A stretch of DNA of 64,000 bases from Sphingobacterium sp. FBM7-1 (GTDB taxonomy: Bacteria; Bacteroidota; Bacteroidia; Sphingobacteriales; Sphingobacteriaceae). The notes beneath the pieces were generated by a model. The model did not search any database. It was not told where the DNA came from and was given only the letters and a program-made list of their open reading frames with translations. The stretch lies in the NCBI RefSeq assembly GCF_020687765.1, contig NZ_JAJEWJ010000008.1:124001-188000 (forward strand), in the 5' to 3' direction. Shown piece by piece: positions 8,736 to 16,840 of the stretch; the first letter of the stretch is position 1; each line of letters starts with the position of its first letter. The translations under genes were made by a program, and so were the position numbers.

Positions 8736-9968
8736 ATGAAAACACTTGTCCCTTTATTGCTGTTCATCAGCTCTTGTTTTTCTGCTTGTGGAGGCGAAGG
8801 CGCGCAGCGGGGGCGGACGGAGACCAAGACGGCAGCCCCGAAAACCCAGGACGAGCAGAAGATCATTCCCGGTGCCGATCAGCTGGCAGCGTACTTACCA
8901 TTATTAAAAGGGAAAAAAGTAGGGCTGATGGGGAATCAAACATCCATCGTCGGAGCCGATAAGGCGCATTTGGTCGATGTGTTGCTGGCGGAAGGAGTAG
9001 ATTTAAAATTTGCCTTTGCACCAGAGCATGGGTTTCGAGGGGATATCGAACGCGGTGAAAAAGTAGATAATGCCGTAGACCGCAAAACGGGGTTGCCATT
9101 ATATACCCTCTATGGCGAAAATAAGGAAGCAGATGCCATTGTCGGATCGGTCGACGTCATGCTTTTTGATTTACAAGATGTAGGTGCCCGCTTTTATACC
9201 TATATCGCGTCTATGCACCGTGTGATGCAGCTGTGTGCAAATCAAGGTAAAAAGCTAATCGTGTTGGATAGACCCAATCCCAACGGCGATCAAGTGGATG
9301 GCCCCGTACGGAAAGACGATAAATTTAAAGCAGACGTAAGTTACCATAAAATCGCCATGATCCATGGACTAACCGTCGGGGAGTTGGCAAAAATGATCAA
9401 TGGAGAAGGCTGGTTGGAAAGCGGTAAACCTTGCGATTTAACCGTGATTCCGGTAAAAAACTGGGATCACAGCAAAATTTATGAACTGCCTGTCGTGCCA
9501 TCCCCCAGTTTACCCAACTATACCGCGGTAAGATTATACCTATCCCTTTGTTTATTTGAAGGGACCGATATCAGTATCGGTCGGGGCACCGATTGGCCCT
9601 TTCAGGTGGTAGGCTATCCCGATCCCGTGTTCGGCGACTTTACCTTTACACCGGGTACACGACCGGGGATGGCGGCACACGTAGAGCAGCAGGGCCAGTT
9701 GTGCTATGGGAGGGATTTACGGCAGATCGATGCCGACGGGGCAACATTTACGTTAGCCTATCTGCTTGATTTTTATCATAAAATGCCCGATAAAAATAAG
9801 TTCTTCAGCCGACCGGAATTTTTTGATAAACTTGCCGGAACCGATGTGCTACGGAAACAAATCATAGCCGGAAAAACAGAAAGCGAAATTCGCGATAGCT
9901 GGGCAGCCGATTTAGCCACTTATAAAAGCATGCGAAAAAAATACCTGCTATACGCCGATTTTGAGTAA
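8736..9968 (+). CDS. namZ: NamZ-type exo-beta-N-acetylmuramidase (DUF1343) lipoprotein
   Basis: DUF1343 (PF07075) protein of 410 aa; the characterised Bacillus member NamZ removes terminal MurNAc from peptidoglycan fragments (CAZy GH171). The N-terminus is a lipoprotein signal with Cys at 14 or 18 (FSACGG). The catalytic domain starts near residue 50 (KKVGLMGNQTSIVG) and contains FAPEHGFRGD, LFDLQDVGARFYTY, LDRPNPNG and the late RGTDWPFQ block, all typical of the family. It lies 20 bp after the GHL10 gene and 20 bp before murQ, a context that fits external MurNAc release followed by uptake and use. Confidence 0.88.
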   Translation: MKTLVPLLLFISSCFSACGGEGAQRGRTETKTAAPKTQDEQKIIPGADQLAAYLPLLKGKKVGLMGNQTSIVGADKAHLVDVLLAEGVDLKFAFAPEHGFRGDIERGEKVDNAVDRKTGLPLYTLYGENKEADAIVGSVDVMLFDLQDVGARFYTYIASMHRVMQLCANQGKKLIVLDRPNPNGDQVDGPVRKDDKFKADVSYHKIAMIHGLTVGELAKMINGEGWLESGKPCDLTVIPVKNWDHSKIYELPVVPSPSLPNYTAVRLYLSLCLFEGTDISIGRGTDWPFQVVGYPDPVFGDFTFTPGTRPGMAAHVEQQGQLCYGRDLRQIDADGATFTLAYLLDFYHKMPDKNKFFSRPEFFDKLAGTDVLRKQIIAGKTESEIRDSWAADLATYKSMRKKYLLYADFE

Positions 9969-9988
9969 ATAACGAAAGAAAAAATTGA

Positions 9989-10816
9989 ATGACCATGACC
10001 AGAATCACCGAACAAGCATCGAATTACCAAGACTTGGATCACATGTCGGTCCATGAATTATTGACGAACATCAATAACGAAGACCGTACCGTCCCTTTGG
10101 CAGTGGCCAAAGCTATCCCGCAACTCGAGCGTTTGGTAGCGATCACCGTCGAAAAGATGAAAGCAGGCGGACGTTTGTTTTATATAGGAGCGGGCACCAG
10201 TGGTCGCCTCGGCGTAGTAGATGCTTCCGAGTGTCCGCCGACTTTCGGCGTGCCGTTTGATCAGGTCATCGGCTTAATTGCCGGCGGTGATTCGGCTATC
10301 CGTAAGGCGGTAGAATTTGCGGAGGACGACCTCGAGCAGGCCTGGATCGATATGGAAAAACATCAAATCAATAAGCAGGATGTTGTCGTGGGTATTGCGG
10401 CCTCCGGATCCACACCCTATGTCATTGGCGGGTTACGCCGGGCCAATGCGGAAGGTTTAATAACCGGATGCATTGTATGCAATGAACATTCGCCCATTGC
10501 CGAGGAAGCCCAATATCCGGTAGAGGTTGTCGTTGGGCCGGAATTTGTGACCGGTTCTACGCGGATGAAGTCGGGCACCGCCCAAAAGCTGGTGCTCAAT
10601 ATGCTGAGTACCGCGGTTATGATTCAGCTCGGACGAGTGAAAGGCAATAAAATGGTGGATATGCAGCTGTCCAACAAAAAGCTGGTCGACCGGGGCGTTC
10701 GGATGATCATGGAAGAAACCGGATTAGATCCGGAAGCGGCCTCTGCTTTGCTAGCCCGCTTTGGCAATGTACGGCAGGCCATTGAAAGTTACGCATCCCA
10801 GAAACCTAAAATTTAG
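9989..10816 (+). CDS. murQ: N-acetylmuramic acid 6-phosphate etherase
   Basis: Cytoplasmic SIS-domain lyase that cleaves the D-lactyl ether of MurNAc-6-phosphate to give GlcNAc-6-phosphate. In 275 aa one sees IGAGTSGRLGVVDASE (about 65-80), the GGDSAIRKAVEFAEDD loop, GIAASGSTPYV and TGSTRMKSGTAQK, which together are diagnostic for MurQ. The ATG at 9989 is used; a second ATG two codons on is equally possible. It stands between namZ and a symporter gene. No MurNAc kinase or MurP phosphotransferase is nearby to make its phosphorylated substrate. Confidence 0.96.
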   Translation: MTMTRITEQASNYQDLDHMSVHELLTNINNEDRTVPLAVAKAIPQLERLVAITVEKMKAGGRLFYIGAGTSGRLGVVDASECPPTFGVPFDQVIGLIAGGDSAIRKAVEFAEDDLEQAWIDMEKHQINKQDVVVGIAASGSTPYVIGGLRRANAEGLITGCIVCNEHSPIAEEAQYPVEVVVGPEFVTGSTRMKSGTAQKLVLNMLSTAVMIQLGRVKGNKMVDMQLSNKKLVDRGVRMIMEETGLDPEAASALLARFGNVRQAIESYASQKPKI

Positions 10817-10824
10817 CTCCTGTT

Positions 10825-12294
10825 ATGTCACCCCTTATCTTGTTGCTATTTTTATTCGTATATTTCGGTATACTCGCGAGCGTCTCTTATTTTACCTCGC
10901 GTCAAACAGCGGATAATGCCACTTTCTTTGTGGCAAACAAAAATTCCAAATGGTATATGGTGGCCTTTGGAATGATCGGCGTAGCCCTTTCCGGCGTAAC
11001 CTTTATCTCTGTTCCGGGTGCCGTGGGCATCTCAAACTTTAGTTACTTTCAGTTTGTTGTGGGCAACGCCCTGGGCTTTTTGGTGATTGCTTATGTGTTG
11101 TTGCCCCTTTATTACCGTTTGAACCTGACGTCCATTTACACCTATCTGGAGAGCCGCTTGGGGCATAAGAGTTACCAGACCGGGGCGATGATTTTCTTGG
11201 TCTCGCGCACGATAGGTTCTGCGTTTCGGCTATATTTGGTGGCGATTATCCTACAAAAATTCATTTTCGACGCCTGGAATGTACCCTTCGGCATAACCGT
11301 AGGAGGCTGTTTGCTTTTAATATGGTTGTATACGAATAAAGGCGGGTTGAAAACCATTATCATTACCGATATGTTCCAGACCTTTTGCCTAGTACTGGCC
11401 GTTGTCCTCTCGATCTATTTTATGGCCGATGGACTCGGTATTTCCGTTATGGAAGCGTTTGAACGGGTGAAAGACAGCACCTATTCGCAGGTTGTCGTGT
11501 GGGAGGATCTGTTGGGTGATCGAAATCATTTCTGGAAACACCTGATCGGCGGAGCTTTTGTGACGATTGCGATGACCGGCCTCGATCAAGATCTTATGCA
11601 GAAAAACCTCAGCATGAAAACGATCGGCGAAGCACAGAAAAATATGTTGACCTTTACCGGCATTTTCGTCGTGATCAACTTGTTTTTTCTAGCGGTTGGG
11701 GCTTTGCTATATATCTATGTGGCGGAAAAAGGCATCGATATCAGTGCGCTCCCCACTGCCGACTACCTTTATCCCGAGATTGCGCTGAATCACCTGTCGC
11801 TGGCTGCAGGCGTTATCTTTATGATGGGATTAACAGCGGCAACCTTTGCCACGACGGACTCCGCGCTCACGGCCTTGACAACATCGTATTGCGTGGATTT
11901 TCTAGGTTTTAACAAGGCGGAAGATCCCAATGCAAAGGCGTTGGTGCGTAAACGGAACATCGTACATTTTGCGTTTAGCGTCCTGATGTTGGTGGTTATC
12001 CTGGTGTTTCGGGTATTAAATGATGATTCGGTCGTTACGGCTATTTTCACCGCCGCTAGCTACACCTATGGGCCGCTTCTAGGTCTGTTTGCTTTCGGCA
12101 TATTGACGCGAAGAAACGTGAACGATAACCTGGTGCCTTATATCTGTCTGCTGTCACCCGTTATATGGTATCTGTTAAACACCTATTATATCGTTCCGCA
12201 TACGGATTATCGTATTGGTTTTGAGTTGATCGTATACAACGGCCTAACCACGTTTTTACTGATGTGGGTAACTTCGCCGGGTAAATACAGATAA
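10825..12294 (+). CDS. Sodium:solute symporter (SSS family)
   Basis: Inner-membrane transporter of 489 aa with about 13 predicted helices and the SSS hallmark region GVALSGVTFISVPG near residues 50-63. The gene begins 8 bp after murQ, so the two are cotranscribed. The family takes up sugars, amino acids or anions with sodium. Position in a NamZ-MurQ operon makes MurNAc, or a muropeptide-derived sugar, the likeliest substrate; this is inference from context only. The stop is followed by a tRNA gene rather than another operon member. Confidence 0.88.
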   Translation: MSPLILLLFLFVYFGILASVSYFTSRQTADNATFFVANKNSKWYMVAFGMIGVALSGVTFISVPGAVGISNFSYFQFVVGNALGFLVIAYVLLPLYYRLNLTSIYTYLESRLGHKSYQTGAMIFLVSRTIGSAFRLYLVAIILQKFIFDAWNVPFGITVGGCLLLIWLYTNKGGLKTIIITDMFQTFCLVLAVVLSIYFMADGLGISVMEAFERVKDSTYSQVVVWEDLLGDRNHFWKHLIGGAFVTIAMTGLDQDLMQKNLSMKTIGEAQKNMLTFTGIFVVINLFFLAVGALLYIYVAEKGIDISALPTADYLYPEIALNHLSLAAGVIFMMGLTAATFATTDSALTALTTSYCVDFLGFNKAEDPNAKALVRKRNIVHFAFSVLMLVVILVFRVLNDDSVVTAIFTAASYTYGPLLGLFAFGILTRRNVNDNLVPYICLLSPVIWYLLNTYYIVPHTDYRIGFELIVYNGLTTFLLMWVTSPGKYR

Positions 12295-12318
12295 ATTTTT
12301 ATTTTTGCGGACATTCCT

Positions 12319-12326
12319 TATCTTTG
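12319..12326 (+). promoter_or_regulatory. -7 box of tRNA-Val(GAC)
   Basis: TATCTTTG, a perfect TAnnTTTG box, 22 nt before the mature tRNA 5' end. No well-spaced -33 TTG is seen. Confidence 0.45.
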
Positions 12327-12348
12327 TGCGCACAACAGCACAGCCAAC

Positions 12349-12423
12349 GGGAAATTAGCTCAGCTGGTTTAGAGCACTACCTCGACAAGGTAGGGGTCAC
12401 TGGTTCGAACCCAGTATTTCCCA
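12349..12423 (+). tRNA. tRNA-Val(GAC), with C at position 33
   Basis: A 75-nt cloverleaf: acceptor GGGAAAT/ATTTCCC with discriminator A, D-stem GCTC/GAGC, anticodon stem CTACC/GGTAG, and T-arm ACTGG-TTCGAAC-CCAGT. CCA is not encoded. The seven-base anticodon loop reads TCGACAA, putting GAC at 34-36 but C rather than the near-universal T at position 33. It closely resembles the two tRNA-Val(UAC) genes at 17.6 kb in the D-stem and T-arm. Confidence 0.93.
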
Positions 12424-12427
12424 CAAA

Positions 12428-12455
12428 AAAGAGACTTTAATAGTCTCTTTTTTTT
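12428..12455 (+). terminator. Intrinsic terminator after tRNA-Val(GAC)
   Basis: Nine-base perfect stem AAAGAGACT/AGTCTCTTT with a 5-nt loop, running straight into a T tract. Confidence 0.85.
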
Positions 12456-12500
12456 GCTTTTATTTTCTCTTAGGGATTCGTGAATGCAGCACATTTTATC

Positions 12501-12508
12501 TAAGTTTG
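12501..12508 (+). promoter_or_regulatory. -7 box of the putative porin gene
   Basis: TAAGTTTG, a perfect TAnnTTTG match, 28 nt before the ATG at 12537. No -33 TTG is apparent. Confidence 0.4.
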
Positions 12509-12536
12509 GCATATCATTTAGAACGAACTGGTATTG

Positions 12537-14537
12537 ATGAACAGGTATTTAAAGCAACACCTACTCTTGTTTGTTTTTCTCCTTGGAGGGATGCACTTTG
12601 CTGCAGCTCAGGTAGATGAGGAATTTAGTAGCGCGTTGGACTCGGCGCGGGCCAAAGAGGATAATCGACAAGACTCGGTCGTCTTTACCGCAAAATATGT
12701 GCGCTATATCACCTTGGATATGCTCAAGCAGAGCACCCGTACCACACAGATTGACACGACCCACGTTAATTTTCAGTATTACAATAAACAAAACTTACCG
12801 TGGAATCCGACGATCAATCTAGGATCGTATGGTTTGGCGTCGCGCGATTTGCTGTTCAACCCAAACAAACGTATCGGTTTCCAACCGGGATTCCATGCCC
12901 TAGAAAGGTATTTACTCCAATCAGATTCCATTCAATATTTTCGGGCCAGAGCACGCTATTCGGAGCTGTACGCTGTCGGTTTCTTTTTCAATGATCAGGT
13001 TTTTCGGGCCCGGCTGGCACAGAATATTAACCCACAATGGAATATAGGCGCAGAATATTACGCCACCAACACGGATGGCTATTATATGAATCAAGCCTAT
13101 AATGACCGAAAGGCTGCGGTATTTAGCTGGTACGAATCGAAGAGCTTGCGCTACAACATGTTGGTGAACGCCATCTTCAATAACCTAAATTCGCCGGAAA
13201 ACGGATCGGTTGTGGATCGAAACGTCTACATGCAGGATGTCTTTCAGGATACCTCCAGTATGTCTAACATGGGCTATCCGGTTCGGTTACACGGGCGGCA
13301 GGCCGATCGCCCGCATCACAAATGGAAGGATAATAGCATCTTCTTAAGACAGTCGTATTATCTGGGGCGGTTAGATACCTTGAATGTGGGAACCCCCGAA
13401 ATGGAGGTGCGCCCTACTAATACGGTTGCGCATAACTCCTCCATTCGCCAACGACGGTTTACTTTTTTCAAAAATGAAGAAGATTTGGAAGGGGCCTTCC
13501 CCTACGGCGATTTTGGGCTGGTAGAAGATACCACGACGATCACGAACATCACGAACGAATTTACCTATAGCTTTTATTTGCGGAATAAGGGCGTGTTTAA
13601 AAATGAAGCGAAACTTGAACTGGGATTCGAGAATGACCTCATCTGGTATAAAGACAGTCTTACCAACACGTTTTTCCAGAATAGCATGTTAAAAGGTGCG
13701 TTAAGTTATCAGTTTAGCGACCGGATTCAATTGCGGGCAGATGTCAACCAAATTGCGGTGGGTCGTCATGCTGGTGATTTTCTGTACGAGGCTACTGCCG
13801 ATATCTTGTTGAGTGAGCAAGCCGGCCGTGTGCGCCTGGGAGCCTATTCGCAAAATAAGTCGCCCGAGATGGTGTTTAATCTAATGAACTATACGTATCA
13901 TCAATGGGACCACAGCTGGGAAAAAACGAAGACACAAAACCTTTCTTTCGCCTATACCAATAGTAAAATTGGGTTTTCGGGTAAAGCGGAGTATTTTTTG
14001 ATGGATAAGTATCTTTATTTTCGGGAGGTCGATAATCCGGGGAATGATGAGTTGTTTCTAAGGCAGATCACGCCGGAACAATCGGGCAATATGAACTTGC
14101 TGAAAGTTTCCGTCAGCCAAAACTTCCGTTTAGGCCGTTTCCATTTTGACAATATGGGCGTATACCAAAAAACGGACGCGCCCAATATATTGGCCATTCC
14201 CGAGTTATATACCTGGCATAGTTTCTACTATGCTAACAAACTATACAATGTCATGGATTTTCGGTTAGGAACCGATGTGCGCTTTAATACGCCCTTCCGT
14301 TCGCCTTCCTATGCTATCAATGTGGGGCAGTTTTACAACGATAACGTAGGGATAGAATATTCGACCTACCCCATTGTGGATTTATGGTTTACCGGTAATA
14401 TCGATCGGGTGAATTTATTTATCTCGTATAACTTCGTCAATCAGTTTGTGTACCCGAAAGGGTATTATACCGTGCGCCGTTATCCCATGCAGGACGCCAA
14501 CTTGCGGTTTGGCGTATCTTGGAAGTTCTATGATTAA
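12537..14537 (+). CDS. Putative outer-membrane porin (Porin_10 family)
   Basis: Secreted beta-barrel protein of 666 aa. A signal peptide (MNRYLKQHLLLFVFLLGG, cleavage after AAAQ) precedes a long stretch of alternating amphipathic strands rich in aromatic residues. It ends in SWKFYD, whose terminal aromatic-containing strand fits outer-membrane insertion. The N-terminal repeated pattern (LLFNPNKRIGFQPGFHALERY, shortened here) resembles the Bacteroidota putative porin family PF14121. The ATG at 12537 is used; an in-frame TTG one codon upstream is unlikely. Transported substrate unknown. Monocistronic to judge from the flanking gaps, with the AraC-type regulator 59 bp downstream. Confidence 0.82.
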   Translation: MNRYLKQHLLLFVFLLGGMHFAAAQVDEEFSSALDSARAKEDNRQDSVVFTAKYVRYITLDMLKQSTRTTQIDTTHVNFQYYNKQNLPWNPTINLGSYGLASRDLLFNPNKRIGFQPGFHALERYLLQSDSIQYFRARARYSELYAVGFFFNDQVFRARLAQNINPQWNIGAEYYATNTDGYYMNQAYNDRKAAVFSWYESKSLRYNMLVNAIFNNLNSPENGSVVDRNVYMQDVFQDTSSMSNMGYPVRLHGRQADRPHHKWKDNSIFLRQSYYLGRLDTLNVGTPEMEVRPTNTVAHNSSIRQRRFTFFKNEEDLEGAFPYGDFGLVEDTTTITNITNEFTYSFYLRNKGVFKNEAKLELGFENDLIWYKDSLTNTFFQNSMLKGALSYQFSDRIQLRADVNQIAVGRHAGDFLYEATADILLSEQAGRVRLGAYSQNKSPEMVFNLMNYTYHQWDHSWEKTKTQNLSFAYTNSKIGFSGKAEYFLMDKYLYFREVDNPGNDELFLRQITPEQSGNMNLLKVSVSQNFRLGRFHFDNMGVYQKTDAPNILAIPELYTWHSFYYANKLYNVMDFRLGTDVRFNTPFRSPSYAINVGQFYNDNVGIEYSTYPIVDLWFTGNIDRVNLFISYNFVNQFVYPKGYYTVRRYPMQDANLRFGVSWKFYD

Positions 14538-14596
14538 AATTGGAAGAGTAGCAAGTTTTCTATAACTTTAATAGCAAAACAAACGCTAACTTTTTC

Positions 14597-15583
14597 ATGC
14601 TCCAATCTAAATTCTTTAATTTCCGGCAGGATGTATACCGCTCAGCACGAACAATCGAAGGCGGCTACCTGTCCTTTTTGCCCCTAGACCACCATTATCG
14701 TATTGGGAATAACCTAGAAGCGATTTGTATAGAGCTGGATGCTTGTGTACTTTTGGAGATCAAAGGTGTCAGCGATCCGGCCGGGGTACGTGTTGATCCC
14801 GTTACGGACGAGCTAAGTTTTTGGCAATTGTACCAGTTTATGAACAGCACGCAGCTTTATTTGCCCCACAGCTTGCCGTTGAGTGATAACCGTTGCATCT
14901 CTTTTTCGTCCGCGACGTCCAAAATTCCCCTCCTACTGAACGAAGGCAAGCAATGGTTGGTACTTATTGGCTATAAAACAGAAACAATTGCCGATTTGCT
15001 CAAAGAATTCCCGATGTTAGCCAGCTTAGTCTATGAAATAGAATCTTTTCAAACAAATGCTTATTGGGAGCCGGATATCAGCATCAACCATAGCTTGCGC
15101 GATGCCTGGAATCGGATCAGCCGGCCGGAATATCTCCCTTTTCGCGGGAAAAGCGAACTTTTTCTGGACGTGTGTCGGTTACTGGAAGAATACTGCCGGC
15201 AATTAGATCGTCAGGCAGACCAAAACGAACGAAGCAGGCTGGGGCTTTACCATAAAGCATTGGCCTATATTAATGATAACTTGCTGGATTCCGTTAATAA
15301 AGAGATGGTCGTTAAAGGGTTAGGGGTGAACGCACGTACGTTGGAGCGCGCGTTTGAGGGGAGACCGTTTAAGATAGCGGAATACATCCAGCGGATGAAA
15401 CTCAACCACTCTCGAGACCTGCTCTACGAAGGCGACTTGACGGTGGACCAGATTGCTAACCTATTGGCCTACCCCAACCGGAAATACTTTAGCCGGGAGT
15501 TTAAAAAATATTTTTTCCAAACACCGAGTTCCTTTCAAAAAGAAATGGAAGTATATCGGAAAGGTAATGATGAAGAGGAATAG
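14597..15583 (+). CDS. AraC-family transcriptional regulator
   Basis: A 328-aa protein whose last 100 residues form an AraC/XylS double helix-turn-helix. The pattern LGVNARTLERAF is followed by YIQRMKLNHSRDLL, DLTVDQIANLLAYPN, and the conserved YFSREFKKYFFQTPSSFQKE. The N-terminal 200 residues are not an obvious cupin and I cannot assign them a sensor fold. The target is unknown. Candidates are the porin just upstream or the unusual repeat block just downstream, which has several palindromes. Confidence 0.88.
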   Translation: MLQSKFFNFRQDVYRSARTIEGGYLSFLPLDHHYRIGNNLEAICIELDACVLLEIKGVSDPAGVRVDPVTDELSFWQLYQFMNSTQLYLPHSLPLSDNRCISFSSATSKIPLLLNEGKQWLVLIGYKTETIADLLKEFPMLASLVYEIESFQTNAYWEPDISINHSLRDAWNRISRPEYLPFRGKSELFLDVCRLLEEYCRQLDRQADQNERSRLGLYHKALAYINDNLLDSVNKEMVVKGLGVNARTLERAFEGRPFKIAEYIQRMKLNHSRDLLYEGDLTVDQIANLLAYPNRKYFSREFKKYFFQTPSSFQKEMEVYRKGNDEEE

Positions 15584-15620
15584 CTGAACGCATGAGGATG
15601 TTCTGGTAGGGAGAATCGTT

Positions 15621-15845
15621 GTTTTGTTGGTGCATTACCTGGATATTCCAAGATTATAATCTTGTTTGTAGTACAAAGGAATTATTTGTTGGGGAAGAAG
15701 CAAATTTTTGTGAGGAAGTAAGAAGTTTTGTTGGTGCATTACCTGGATATTCCAAGATTATAATCTTGTTTGTAGTACAAAGGAATTATTTGCTGGGGAA
15801 GAAGCAAATTTTTGTGGGGAAGTAAGAAGTTTTGTTGGTGCATGA
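15621..15845 (+). repeat. 104-bp direct tandem repeat, two full copies plus a partial third
   Basis: Copies start at 15621 and 15725, and a 17-nt partial copy starts at 15829. The two full units differ at only two positions. Each unit holds a perfect 12-bp palindrome AGATTATAATCT, a TTTGTA-G-TACAAA inverted repeat, and an ATTTG[T/C]/GCAAAT hairpin around a GGGGAAG loop. A weaker echo of the unit (TTTGTTGGTG followed by AAATTTTTTGG) continues near 15891-15925. Because 104 is not a multiple of three, a coding repeat is unlikely. Confidence 0.92.
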
Positions 15846-15980
15846 CGTTTCTGTTTTTGGAATATGATGCGGTTTTTAGGGATTTACAAGTGTTTGTTGG
15901 TGAAAAAGGTAAATTTTTTGGTTGGAGAAAAAGTGCGTTTACAAGCCCTAAACGTATAAAATTTACGTTTTTAGTAGGGT

Positions 15981-16044
15981 AGGGGGTCAAATTGCGACAA
16001 AATTTTCAAGAAAACGCGAAGGAAATGTCGCAATTTGACCCCCT
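15981..16044. repeat. 19-bp perfect inverted repeat with 26-nt loop
   Basis: Left arm 15981-15999 (AGGGGGTCAAATTGCGACA) and right arm 16026-16044 are exact reverse complements. The right arm ends about 20 nt before the -7 box of the next gene, across the usual -33 position. There is no T tract, so an intrinsic terminator is unlikely; a regulatory site or a miniature mobile element are the main options. Confidence 0.9.
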
Positions 16045-16063
16045 GTTTCGCGGCCCTCCATGT

Positions 16064-16071
16064 TATGTTTG
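16064..16071 (+). promoter_or_regulatory. -7 box of the FN3-like hypothetical gene
   Basis: TATGTTTG, a perfect TAnnTTTG match, 47 nt before the ATG at 16119 and just downstream of the 19-bp inverted repeat. The -33 position has no properly spaced TTG. Confidence 0.45.
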
Positions 16072-16118
16072 TATCGTTGATCAACAAAAGGTTTAATTTT
16101 TAACACAAAAAAACTATC

Positions 16119-16742
16119 ATGACTAAAGTAACATTAAAAACTGGGGGAACCAGTAACGGAGAAGCACAGTTTGTTAAATTCGTTGAAAACATCATTGTTA
16201 AATTAGCAGAAAATGCAGATTTGTTTACGGACGCAGATCCGAGTATTGCCGATCTGGAACAGGCACTGGCTAAAGTCAAGCAGACACAGGCCGATGCAGC
16301 CTATCGGGACAAGCGTTTTGTCGTGCTCAAAAACCAGGCTTTTGCGGCCTTGAAGAAGATGGTTTATCATCTGTCGCTCTATGTAGAGCGTAAGGCAAAC
16401 GGCGATGCAGCGGTCATTTTAGCGGCAGGTTTTAACCCGTCTGCAAAGGGTATCATTGGACCCAAACCGGCACCACAGCCAAAATTCCTATCGGTAGAGG
16501 TCAATGCACGGATACCTGGGGTAACCACGCTGAAGACGGCCTACTGGAAGGGTAATCTCGCCTATCAGTTTGAATATCGGAAGAAAGACAGCGACGCTGA
16601 CTGGACAAGGCTGATAAGTTCCAAGTCCAAACTGACCATCACCGGGTTGGAATCGGTACAGAAGTATGAATTTCGGGTCGCTTATATTGGGCGGAATCCA
16701 CAGATCACGTATAGTGATGTGGTGAGTACATACGTTTTTTAA
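16119..16742 (+). CDS. Hypothetical protein with a C-terminal fibronectin type III-like domain
   Basis: A 207-aa protein without a signal peptide. Residues 1-115 look helical (EQALAKVKQTQADAAYRDK, ALKKMVYHLSLYVERKA), and a Pro-rich linker GPKPAPQPK follows. The final 85 residues have an FN3-like pattern: FEYRKKDSDADWTRL, then TITGLESVQKYEFRVAYIG. I do not recognise a characterised family or function. It is transcribed from a promoter beside the 19-bp inverted repeat and ends at a strong terminator, so it is likely a single-gene unit. Confidence 0.72.
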   Translation: MTKVTLKTGGTSNGEAQFVKFVENIIVKLAENADLFTDADPSIADLEQALAKVKQTQADAAYRDKRFVVLKNQAFAALKKMVYHLSLYVERKANGDAAVILAAGFNPSAKGIIGPKPAPQPKFLSVEVNARIPGVTTLKTAYWKGNLAYQFEYRKKDSDADWTRLISSKSKLTITGLESVQKYEFRVAYIGRNPQITYSDVVSTYVF

Positions 16743-16760
16743 CCGTTAATCCTGTAATTT

Positions 16761-16819
16761 TGGCTATCCCTGCATCACGGAATATGATGCCTTCTTCGGA
16801 GTGGGATAGCCATTTTTTT
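16761..16819 (+). terminator. Intrinsic terminator with branched hairpin
   Basis: A ten-base perfect stem TGGCTATCCC/GGGATAGCCA is followed by seven T. Its loop holds a second small hairpin, GCATCA/TGATGC. It lies between two hypothetical genes and separates their transcription. Confidence 0.82.
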
Positions 16820-16840
16820 AAATAGCAATACACGAAATAT

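Larger units (their letters stand above)
15584..16118. other. 535-bp non-coding region between the AraC regulator and a hypothetical gene
   Basis: Contains, in order, the 104-bp tandem repeat, an AAACGTA/TACGTTT inverted repeat (15950-15956 with 15964-15970), the long perfect inverted repeat at 15981-16044, and a promoter -7 box at 16064. I find no convincing protein-coding frame on either strand. Confidence 0.7.

Noticed and set aside
12349..12423. Reading the tRNA as Arg(TCG)
   Set aside because: That would shift the anticodon off positions 34-36; the five-pair anticodon stem fixes a seven-base loop with GAC in the centre.
15619..15825. Open frame across the 104-bp tandem repeat
   Set aside because: The repeat length is not a multiple of 3, so the two copies would be read in different frames; composition is unlike neighbouring proteins.
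15621..15845. CRISPR array
   Set aside because: Units are directly adjacent with no spacers, are 104 bp long, and no cas gene is present.
15981..16044. Intrinsic terminator
   Set aside because: No T tract follows the right arm, and a promoter box comes 20 nt later.
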